Source: Cinclus cinclus | Taxonomy: Eukaryota > Chordata > Aves > Passeriformes > Cinclidae | Reading direction: 5' to 3' | Assembly (NCBI RefSeq): GCF_963662255.1 | Contig: NW_026912108.1 | Span: 665,517-729,516 of the forward strand | DNA: 64,000 bases | Shown: positions 1 through 8,910 of the stretch, in pieces | Layout of the letters: each line of letters opens with the position of its first letter | Numbering within the stretch: the first letter of the stretch is position 1 | Position numbers and translations under genes: made by a program | Notes under the pieces: generated by a model | Told to the model about the DNA's origin: nothing | The model's database searches: none | The model's input: the letters and a program-made list of their open reading frames with translations, nothing else

Positions 1-31
1 AACTTCCCTGGGTGGGACTTGTGGGATTTAC

Positions 32-504
32 CTGTGGAATTGGAGGGTGAAATTGCTGTCAGTGCAATCCAGCACCAGCAGCTGGGGGTCTCCAGGGTAC
101 ACCCCCAGGCACTCTGTGGGCTTGGGACTGGGGTCAGGGAATGCTGAGAGCTCAGAAACCCTGGGACTTCCCAAATCCTGAATCACATATACTCCAGGAC
201 CATCCCAAACCTTGCACCTCAAACCCAAACCCCAAACCCCAAACCAAAACCCTACTCCTAAACCTCTTGGGACCATCCCAAATGCCTTTAGAGTATCCCA
301 AATCTCAAATCCCAACCCTAACTCTAAAACCCAAACCCCAAGTGTCCCCACCAGTGATGACGCTGGAGGCAATGTCGAAGGTGTCATTACCAGGGTCAAT
401 GTCCCCTGTGCGGAAGAAGTGCTGTGCCTGGTGCCATCTCTGGTGACACCTGCAGTGCCAGCATAGGGGTAGTGGCCCAGGGTCTTGTTGAGGACAGCCA
501 GGTA
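32..504 (-). CDS. Unidentified gene fragment, three exons with phase-1 introns
   Basis: Three short segments have good splice signals on the minus strand and join in one open frame: exon 504-450 (acceptor CACAG, donor CAG/GTGTC), exon 405-352 and exon 127-32 (donor CACAG/GTAAAT). Their lengths are 55, 54 and 96 nt and both internal introns are phase 1, so the frame is kept throughout. The joined peptide carries three N-glycosylation sequons (NKT, NDT, NFT) and two cysteines, which suggests an extracellular domain. Downstream exons would lie left of position 1. Possible upstream exon sequence lies around 1240-1130 but I could not fix its borders. I do not recognise the family. The splice phase agreement is what supports a real gene; a pseudogene cannot be excluded. 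Confidence 0.4.
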
Positions 505-559
505 CTGTGGGGACAGGGAAACAGTGCTGGGGATAGCACTGGGGCACCTCAGCGTCCTC

Positions 560-1940
560 AAATCACACCAGTGTCCCAAATCACCTCCATAGGCTGAGGT
601 CCTTCATGTCCCCAGATGACCACTGTGTCCCCAACTCTTCTAACCCCTTTCGGTGTCCGTGTGCCACCTTCTTGAGGACAAAGGCATGGGGTGGGAGGTG
701 CTGGCCTGGCACAGCCCTCGGGGTGCCCAGTCCCCCTTGTCACTCCCACACCTGTGCATGTCCCTGTGCCAGGGCTGGCATTAACGGTAGCACCGGGCCA
801 GGCACTGGCACAGACACCAACCAAAACGGCTTGCAACCAGCAGGGCCACCCATGGGGTGGGCACGGAGCCACCCCAGCCTGGCCCCACGCCTGGCCTGTC
901 ACTGCCATGCCCACCAGCATTGCCACACCATAGACTAATGTGTCCCCTGGCACTGCCGTGCTCGTGGTGGCATCTCCACGGGCATTCCAGCACCTGCGGC
1001 GGCACTTCCATGGCCATGTGTGCCTTGGTATCACCACACCCCTGGTGGCACCTCTATGACCACCTCATCCTGACACCCCTGATCACCACCCCCTGTGGAT
1101 GACAGGGACACTGTGAGCACCTGCACCCTGTTCTGTCCCTTCAGTTACCCCCTTGTAGACATCTCTGCTGCCAGTGGCACAGGTGCCACCTGATGCCACC
1201 GTGTGGGACTTGTCCCAGTTATCGCCGATGGATAGACACCTGGTGCCACTGGGCAGGGATGATGTCCCCAGGGCTTGTGGCAGAGCAGGACCCACACTGG
1301 GAAGGCCACATCCGAGGCCACCAAACTGTACCCAGCAGGCAGGAGGGACACCGGTGAGAACATGGTGGTGCCGCAGGGGGGGTGGCAGGTGACGTGTGGG
1401 GCACATGTGGGCACAGGAACTCATGCATCACGGGCTGGGGCAGGTACCATGCTCCAAAATCATGTCCCCTGTCCCTGTGTCCTGTTCCGTGTCCTGTGCC
1501 ATGCTCAAGGTCATGTCCTGTGTCCTATACCACACCCTGCACCCTGTGTCATGTCCTATATGCCCCATGTCCCATGTTTCATGTCTTTAGTCCCATGTCC
1601 CATGAAACCCTTCACGCTGTGCCCCAGTCATGCCCAGGGCCCTACACCAAGCCCAATCTTGGCATCATGGCCCTGGGAACTGGGACTGGCACTGGGGCTG
1701 GAAGCCACCTGGGACAATGCCTGGCATCATGACACAGCAGCTGGAAACGTGGTGGGGACTGGGACTAGACCAATGGACACCGGGTCTGGGGCTGGGCACT
1801 GGAACTGGACACCAAACCAGGATCTATCTTAAGCCCCCATACTGGTCTGGCAGCACTGAGGTTACTGGGGATACTGGGAGCTACTGGAGGGGTACTGTGG
1901 GTGCTGACTGCTTCCCCCCCAGAACACGACGAGAGGAACC

Positions 1941-1948
<8 letters not shown>
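560..1948. other. GC-rich low-complexity stretch, no gene assigned
   Basis: About 1.4 kb with degenerate repeats such as GTGGCACC/TCACCA in 900-1080 and a GTCCC/CATGTCCC minisatellite at roughly 1465-1620. Open frames here are short, overlap on both strands and show no recognisable domain. Part may be introns of the unidentified gene at 32-504. Confidence 0.4.
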
Positions 1949-1971
<23 letters not shown>

Positions 1972-1973
1972 GG
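1949..1973. repeat. Poly-G run of 25
   Basis: An uninterrupted run of 25 G on the plus strand, preceded by GGGGC and followed by AGGTGGGGGG. It could form G-quadruplexes. Its exact length is likely to be polymorphic and error-prone in assembly. Confidence 0.9.
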
Positions 1974-2094
1974 AGGTGGGGGGCAGGAGCCCCGAAAATG
2001 AGACACGCGAGCTCCCAGTTCAGCAAGGTCACGGTGCGACAGCCCAGTCCCTGGCTCCTCCCCTGTCCCTGTCCCCTCCTCGGTCCCCAGGGCA

Positions 2095-2275
2095 TGACAC
2101 GGGGCTGTCCCTATCCCAGTCCCTGTCCCCATTCCCGGTCCTGTATTCCCGGTCCCTGTCCCCATTCCCTGTTTCCATTCTCGGTCCCTGTCCCCATTCC
2201 AGTCCCCATTCCAGTCCCCGTTCCCACTCCCGTTCCCGCTCCCGCTCCCATTCCCGTTCCCTCTCACCGCACGCC
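2095..2275. repeat. CCCATTCCCGGTCC-type minisatellite upstream of zinc-finger gene 1
   Basis: Degenerate repeats of about 10-14 bp (TCCC, CATTCCC, GGTCCC) with pyrimidines on the plus strand. The same repeat type lies at the equivalent place upstream of zinc-finger gene 2 (18060-18600 and 18960-19145), so it is part of the duplicated module. Confidence 0.7.
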
Positions 2276-2307
2276 GCCGCCATCGCTCTGCCCACCGCTC
2301 CCGCCCT

Positions 2308-2390
2308 CACGTGACCAGGGAGAACCCCGCGCTGCTTCCGCACACCAATCACAGCGCGCGATCGCTCCTAGATTTGCATAACCACGCCCT
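2308..2390 (+). promoter_or_regulatory. Zinc-finger gene 1 promoter: E-box, CCAAT, octamer
   Basis: CACGTGAC at 2308-2315, CCAAT at 2345-2349 and a perfect octamer ATTTGCAT at 2372-2379, followed by a CACGCCC GC-box-like site. The same three elements in the same order and almost the same spacing precede zinc-finger gene 2 (19205, 19241, 19267). Conservation between diverged copies supports function. No TATA box is seen. A non-coding first exon probably follows, with a splice donor CAG/GTGAGC at 2776. Confidence 0.65.
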
Positions 2391-3218
2391 CTGCTCCGAC
2401 ACCGCCCACCACCGGCTGTAGCCGGGTCTAGGCGCAGTTTGCTCCCAGTTCCCTCCCAGTGCTCCCAGTAAGAGCGGTACTGGCAGGGAGAGCGCTCCCA
2501 GTTGCTTCTAGGTGCTGTCAGGATCGTTACCAGTGCTCCCAGTATCACTTCCCAGTGCCGCGCGGGGCGCAACCGCTTTGCAATCCCCCAGGGCGGAGCG
2601 CGGCTGCTTTTGCGCGTCGGCACCGGGCCGGGCCGGGCTGGGGGAGGAGGAGCGGAAGGAAGAAGAGTAGTGGAAGGAAGAGCAGCAGCAGAACCGAGCG
2701 GCTCACTCGCTCGCCCGCTCTAGGCCGCAGCTTCCCCGACTTCCCCGGCATCACCCCTCCCCCCGGAAGCCGCAGGTGAGCTGGGAGGGGGAGCTCGCCC
2801 CAAATCCATCGTGGGGAGGTCTCCTGGAGGTTTCTTTGTGGGGCAGGAGATGTTTGGATCTTGCAGGACCCCGAAGCTCAGCCGGAAATGCCCCGGGAGG
2901 GATCTTGGCGGGTCCCACATTGCTATCGCTCGTTCTGGCGGAGAGGGGGCGAGATCGGTTCTGGGGATATCCGGGAGAGCCGTGGGGGAATACGGGAACC
3001 CCGGAGCGGGGAGAGCGCAGAGGGGCGATCCCGGAGCCGGGGGACCCCCGGCAGCCTGGAGGGGTGTGGGAGGTTGGTGATAAGCAGCCCCAGGCTCTCT
3101 GAGGCTGAAAGGGGCACTGGCTTGTCCAGCTGAACTTGGCCCGCAGGAACATAAACCCAACGCGCTCAACCCTTCTTTTCCCCCAAAAATGGATTTCCCA
3201 TTCCTAAACCTTGGCCCG

Positions 3219-4373
3219 ATGGAGGATGAGGCCGTGAGGAAGAAGAACATGCCCCCGGAGCCCCAGGCAGGTGAGGAGGAAGTCCCTGCCCCTTTCACCC
3301 TCTGTCCTGCTCCATCTCCCAGCCCAGCACGGCCCCCGGCTGCAGGACAGCCCCGCTGCCGACGCCGTCCTGCCAGGGACGTGCTGGGGGGATCTCCTTC
3401 CCCCTCCCTCTGGAACAGAGGCAAATCCCATCTTCTCCTTGTCCTTCCCCCTCTAGACAAGGAGCTGAGGATGGAGACCAGGGAGGACAAATCCCTGCAG
3501 CAGAACCTTGTGGAAGAGGCTGTTTGGAGCAGCTCCATTGCACAGGAAACCAGCGAGGAGGAAAAGCCCGGGAGATCCCACATGAGGATGGGCTGCAAAC
3601 ACAGTTCTTGGGTATCCGAGGAGGAGAACCAGGGCCAAAGAACCGGACAGAGCTGCAGCCAGAGCTCAGAGCTGGGGTTCCATGAGCATCTTCATGATGC
3701 GGATAAGCCCCACAAGTGTTCAAATTGTGGGAAGAGCTTCAGCAAGAGATCCTCCCTGATCTGGCACTGGAGAATCCACATGGGGGAACGGCCCTATGAG
3801 TGCGGGGAGTGTGGAAAGAGCTTCAGTACGAGATTCAAACTGATCCGCCACCAGATGATCCACACTGGGGAGAGGCCCTATGAATGTGACATACGCAGGA
3901 AGAGGTTTCAGACCAGCTCCAATCTCGTCATGCATCAGCGGATTCACACAGAAGAGAGGCCCTTCCGCTGCCCTGACTGTGGGAAGGGCTTCAAATACAA
4001 CTCCCGCCTTGTCTCCCACAGGCGCATCCACACTGGGGAGATGCCCTATGAGTGTGGGCAGTGTGGGAAGTGCTTCAGGACAAGCTCTGAACTGATTGTC
4101 CACCAAAGGATCCACACAGGGGAACAGCCCTATGAGTGTGATAAATGCAGCAAGAGGTTTCTGACCAGCTCCAGTCTCCTCCTGCACCAGCGCATTCACA
4201 TAGAGGAGAGGCCCTTCTGCTGCCCCGACTACAGGAAGGGCTTCAGGCACAACTCCAACCTCGTCACCCACCGGCGCATCCACACTGGGGAGAGGCCCTA
4301 TGAGTGTTCTGAGTGTGGGAAGAGCTTTTCACAGAGCTCTCACCTGACCAAACACCAATGGAGGCACCACTAA
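3219..4373 (+). CDS. C2H2 zinc-finger protein 1 (two coding exons, eight fingers)
   Basis: Probable nuclear DNA-binding protein of the passerine C2H2 expansion. Coding exons are 3219-3270 (donor CAG/GTGAGG) and 3457-4373 (acceptor CCCTCTAG), giving about 322 aa. The 186-bp intron is a multiple of three and has no stop, so an unspliced product is also open. I chose ATG 3219 because the other copies share it; an in-frame ATG at 3189 is discussed in the findings. An acidic, KRAB-less N-terminus of about 100 residues precedes eight tandem fingers (spliced residues about 101-322) with TGE[RK]PY-type linkers. Fingers 1, 2, 4, 5, 6 and 8 keep C2H2. Finger 3 has Arg and finger 7 has Tyr in place of the second Cys. 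After the stop TAA, a relic finger sequence runs to about 4450. Confidence 0.85.
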   Translation: MEDEAVRKKNMPPEPQAGEEEVPAPFTLCPAPSPSPARPPAAGQPRCRRRPARDVLGGSPSPSLWNRGKSHLLLVLPPLDKELRMETREDKSLQQNLVEEAVWSSSIAQETSEEEKPGRSHMRMGCKHSSWVSEEENQGQRTGQSCSQSSELGFHEHLHDADKPHKCSNCGKSFSKRSSLIWHWRIHMGERPYECGECGKSFSTRFKLIRHQMIHTGERPYECDIRRKRFQTSSNLVMHQRIHTEERPFRCPDCGKGFKYNSRLVSHRRIHTGEMPYECGQCGKCFRTSSELIVHQRIHTGEQPYECDKCSKRFLTSSSLLLHQRIHIEERPFCCPDYRKGFRHNSNLVTHRRIHTGERPYECSECGKSFSQSSHLTKHQWRHH

Positions 4374-4922
4374 GGGAAGCCCTGCAAATCAAGTGCAGGA
4401 AGAGCTTCATGTGCTGCTCCAGCTCCATTCTCCATGGCAGGATCTGTGCTGGATGATGCCGAGTGACCCCTGGTGGGCAGAGCCCCGGTGATCCATGTTA
4501 GGAAGACACCTGGCTGGGCGGCTCTTCATCCTCCTGGCTTCCCTTGAGCACCTGGACATATCCACAGATCAACATCAGAAATCCATTGTGAAGAGCACGT
4601 TTGTCGACTTCTGACCCGAGAAAAATCTCACTCTTTGCATCTTCTGGTGGCATCAAGCAACACTGAATGGCCTTGGAGGTCTTCTCCAATAGAAATCCAT
4701 CATTTTAATCCTTTCTGGCTCATGGGCATCTTCCACAGCCAAATGGGAACATATTGGGGCAAACCCCACAATTTTGGAGATGGTGGGGTGGAAACCCCTT
4801 CAAAAAGGGTTCTTCCCACCCAGCCAAGCATGTGGATGCTTTGCCAGCAGGGACACATAAATTCTTTTGTTTTGGCCTTGAAACAAAAAGGTTTCTGTTC
4901 ATTCCTTTGAAAGCCCTGTAAC
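4374..4922 (+). other. 3' UTR and flank of zinc-finger gene 1
   Basis: 4374-4460 contains a vestigial finger (AGCTTCATGTGCTGC..., then CTCCAGCTCC) out of use after the stop codon; the same vestige follows the other two copies. 4460-4540 matches the flank of the other copies (GGAAGACACCTGGCTGG). From about 4545 to 4922 I see no feature. The ERV-L provirus splits this flank; it resumes at 11708. Confidence 0.6.
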
Positions 4923-4927
4923 TGGGG

Positions 4928-5621
4928 TGTCCTGGTTTGAAGGACAGGTGTTTGCCAAGGAAAGCAGAAGCTTCCCCTTGGACTGAAAGAAAATATGATT
5001 CTTCCGATTATTATAATTTCGGAATTAAGAGAGCTCTCAGGCAAAGATATGGGGGTAGGAATAACAGTTCTTTACTAGTATATTTAACAAGACAAACAAG
5101 AACAACAACAGCTATGAAATTACCCACAAACAGAACAGTAACTCAGTCCCAGTGTTTTTTGGCTGCAGGCACCTTTTCCCTGAGCTGCAGTTCCCGGTGC
5201 TGGGGGCGGGCGGCTCCCGCAGAGCTGCAGGAGGGCTGGGGGTGATGGCAGAGCTGTCCCAGGGGGAGAGAGAGATGGAGAGAGAGCTCTCCGCTCACGG
5301 TGTCGGTCCCGGTGCTCAGCAGAGTGCTGGATGGTGGTAGTTCACAGCGAGAAGACAGCCGGGCAGGGTCCGATGGTGGTTTCCCGACGCTGGGATGGGA
5401 CACAGACGGCGATCGTCCTTCTCGTCCGAACTCCGCGGGAGAAATGGGCCGAGGCCCAGCCTTCCTCTTCCTCTTCTGGCTGTTTGAATCTCGCGGGGCT
5501 TGCTTCTTCCCTCCCGTCCCCTCCCCCTTGTCACCAGGGCCCAGTCAACAGGTATCTTAGCATGACAATGGGGAAAATTCCACAGAGGGAAAAAAAAAAA
5601 AGAAAGAACTAACCCTCAACA
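4928..5621 (-). repeat. 3' LTR of the ERV-L provirus
   Basis: In element orientation it starts TGTTGAGGG and ends AAACCAGGACA. A purine-rich tract lies just inside, at about 5624-5650. Differences from the 5' LTR are at 5211, 5340, 5440 and 5515, plus the A-run near 5591. Confidence 0.93.
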
Positions 5622-5727
5622 TTATCCACCCCGAATTTTCCCCTACCATCATGCCAAATCAAATTAAAAACCTTCAAATTATAGACATCCATACAGTTAC
5701 AGATACAGGCACAGTATTGTAGGTAGT

Positions 5728-8700
5728 TCACCCTAAAACAATGTCTCCTTGGGGTATGCATCTGGTCTTTCCATCCCTTTGCATGATCCACCAGGTACAC
5801 CCTGGCCCTTGAGCAAAAACCACCCCCTGAATTGGATTGTCTTTGCTGGAGGCAGGGTTCACCCAAACAGTTTTTCCTAGCATACCTCTCATATGCACCA
5901 CTGGAACCTTGTCCCCATCTGGTGTTCTCAAGGGCTCAGACTGGGCAGGGCCTGCTCGATTAGTGGAACCTCGGGTGTTCACTAACCATGTGGCCTTTGG
6001 TAGATTAATCTCTCAGTTTTTGAAAGTCCCCCCGCCCAGTGCCTTCAAGGTGGTTTTAAGCAGCCCATTGCACCGTTCCACTTTCCCAGCCGCTGGTGCG
6101 TGATAAGGAATGTGGTACACCCACTCGATGCCGTGTTCTCTGGCCCAGGTGCTTATGAGGCTGTTCTTGAAATGAGTCCCATTGTCTGACTCAATTCTCT
6201 CAGGGGTACCATGTCTCCAAAGGACTTGTTTTTCCAGGCCCAGGATGGTGTTGCGGGCAGTGGCATGAGGCACAGGGTAGGTCTCCAACCATCCAGTGGT
6301 GGCTTCTACCATGGTCAGCACGTAACACTTGCCTTGGCGTGTCTGAGGCAGTGTGATGTAGTCAATCTGCCAGGCCTCCCCATACTTATATTTGGACCAC
6401 CGCCCCCCATACCAGAGGGGCTTCACTCGCTTGGCTTGCTTGATGGCAGCACACATCTCACAGTCATGGATAACCTGGGAAATACTGTCCATGGTGAGAT
6501 CCACCCCTCTATCTCATACCCACTTATAGGTAGCATCTCTGCCTTGGTGACCTGAGGCATCGTGGGCCCATCGAGCCAGGAACAACTCTCCTTTGTGTTG
6601 CCAGTCTAAGTCTATCTGTGACACCTCTATCCTTGCAGCCTGATCTACTTGCTCATTGTGTTGGTGCTCCTCATTAGCCCGACTCTTGGGGACATGGGCA
6701 TCTACATGATGGACCTTTACGGGTAGCTTCTCTACCCGACTGGCAATGTCTTTCCACTCATCAGCAGCCCAGATTGGCTTTCCCCTACGTTGCCAGTTAG
6801 CTTTTTTCCATCTTTCCAGCCAGCCCCACAGAGCATTGGCTACCATCCATGAATCAGTGTAAAGGTAAAGCTTTGGCCACTTCTCTCTTTCAGCAATGTC
6901 CAGGGCCAGCTGAACAGCTTTGAGTTCAGCAAGTTGACTTGATCCACCTTCTCCTTCAGTAGCTTGTGCAACCTGTCGTGTGCGGCTTCATACGGCTGCT
7001 TTCCACTTCCGGTTCATCCCCACGATGCGACAGGAACCGTCAGTGAAAAGAGCGTAGCGAGTTTCATCTGCTGGCAGTTGGTTGTATGGCGGGGCTTCAT
7101 CAGCCCGGGTCACTTGTTCTTGCTCCTCTTCATCGGCAAGACCAAAATTTTCACCTTCTGGCCAGTTTGTAATTATTTCCAAAATCCCAGGGCGATTTGG
7201 GTTTCCGATACGGGCGCGCTGTGTGATGAGGGCAATCCACTTGCTCCATGTGGCATCGGTGGCGTGGTGGGTAGAGGGGACCTTCCCTTTAAACATCCAC
7301 CCCAGCACTGGTAGTCGGGGTGCCAGGAGGAGCTGTGCTTCTGTGCCAATCACTTCTGAGGCAGCTTGAACTCCTTCATAAGCAGCCAAGATCTCATTCT
7401 CTGTTGGGGTGTAGTTGGCTTCAGATCCTCTGTAACTTCGACTCCAGAATCCCAGAGGTCGGCCTCGGGTCTCACCAGGTACCTTCTGCCAAAGGCTCCA
7501 GGACAAGCCCTTGTTCCCGGCTGCAGAGTAGAGCACATTCTTCACCTCTGGTCCCGTCCTGACTGGGCCGAGGGCTACAGCATGAGCGATCTCCTGCTTG
7601 ATCTGGGCAAAGGCTTGCTGCTGCTCAGGGCCCCAGTGGAATTCGTTCTTCTTCCGGGTGACCAGGTAGAGAGGGCTCACGATCTGGCTGTACTCAGGAA
7701 TGTGCATTCTCCAAAAGCCTATGGCACCTAGGAAAGCTTGTGTTTCCTTCTTGTTGGTTGGTGGAGACATCGCGGTGATCTTATTGATGACCTCAGTGGG
7801 GATTTGGCGCCGCCCGTCTTGCCACTTTACTCCCAGGAACTGGATCTCTCGGGCAGGACCTTTGACTTTGCTCCTCTTGATGGCAAAACCGGCTCCCAGC
7901 AGAATCTGGATGATCTTTTCTCCTTTCTCAAATAATTCCATTGCCGTGTTCCCCCACACAATGATGTCATCAATGTATTGCAGATGTTCTGGAGCTTCAC
8001 CCTTTTCCAGTGCAGCCTGGATCAGTCCATGGCAGATGGTGGGGCTGTGTTTCCACCCCTGGGGCAGTCGGTTCCAGGTGTACTGCACGCCCCTCCAGGT
8101 GAAAGCAAACTGAGGCCTGCACTCTGCTGCCAGAGGAATGGAGAAAAATGCATTGGCAATGTCAATGGTGGCGTACCACTTTGCTGCCTTGGACTCCAGC
8201 GCGTACTGGAGTTCCAGCATGTCCGGCACGGCAGCGCTCAGCGGTGGAGTCACTCCATTCAATGCACGATAGTCCACAGTCAATCTCCATTCTCCATCAG
8301 ACTTGCGCACAGGCCAGATGGGGCTGTTGAAGGGTGAGTGGGTTCTGCTGACCACCCCTTGGCCCTCCAGCTCACGGATCATCTTGTGGATGGGGATCAC
8401 GGCATCTCGATTTTTCCTGTACTGCCGGTGGTGCACTGTGGAGGTGGCAATTGGCACTTGCTGCTCCTTCACCTTCAGGAGTCCCACTACAGATGGGTTC
8501 TCTGACAGTCCAAGCAAGGTGTTCAATTGCTTAATGTTTTCTGCCTCTACAGCAGCTATTCCAAAAGCCCACCTGAGTCCCTTTGGGTCTTTGTAATAGC
8601 CATTCCTCAGGAAGTCTATGCCTAGAATACACGGTGCCTCTGGGCCAGTCACAATTGGATGTTTCTGCCACTCTTTCCCAGTCAGGCTCACCTCAGCCTC

Positions 8701-8910
8701 CAGCAAAGTCAATTCCTGTGATCCCCCTGTCACCCCAGCAATAGAAACAGGCTCTTCCCCCACATGTTCTGATGGTATTAGGGTGACCTGTGAACCAGTA
8801 TCAACTAAGGCCCTATGTTTTTGTGGCTCTGATGTGCCAGGCCATCGGATCCACACCGTCCAAAAGACCCAGTTTTCCCGTGCCTCTCCCTGGCTAGAGG
8901 CAGGGCCCCT
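5728..8910 (-). pseudogene. pol: ERV-L pro-pol, one frame broken by three TGA codons
   Basis: Reads from just after the gag stop (TAG 8911-8913) in the same frame as the C-terminal part of gag. Order: aspartic protease with the DTG active site (near 8800), reverse transcriptase with YIDD (near 7970), RNase H, integrase with the HHCC zinc module (about 6600-6450) and a DDE core whose second D and E are separated by 35 residues, then an SH3-like tail ending at 5728. In-frame TGA stops lie at 6988-6990 (RNase H), 6514-6516 (start of integrase) and 6013-6015 (integrase C-terminus). No frameshift is visible over 3.2 kb. The enzymes would be truncated unless the stops are bypassed. RT type and TSD size point to class III ERV-L. 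Confidence 0.9.

Noticed and set aside
2720..3598. 292-residue minus-strand frame over zinc-finger gene 1's 5' part
   Set aside because: Antisense shadow of the GC-rich exon and intron; no motif, and the plus-strand gene is well supported.
3720..4283. 187-residue minus-strand frame opposite the zinc fingers
   Set aside because: Periodic antisense of the finger repeats (VDAPV...EALP), a known artefact of C2H2 arrays.
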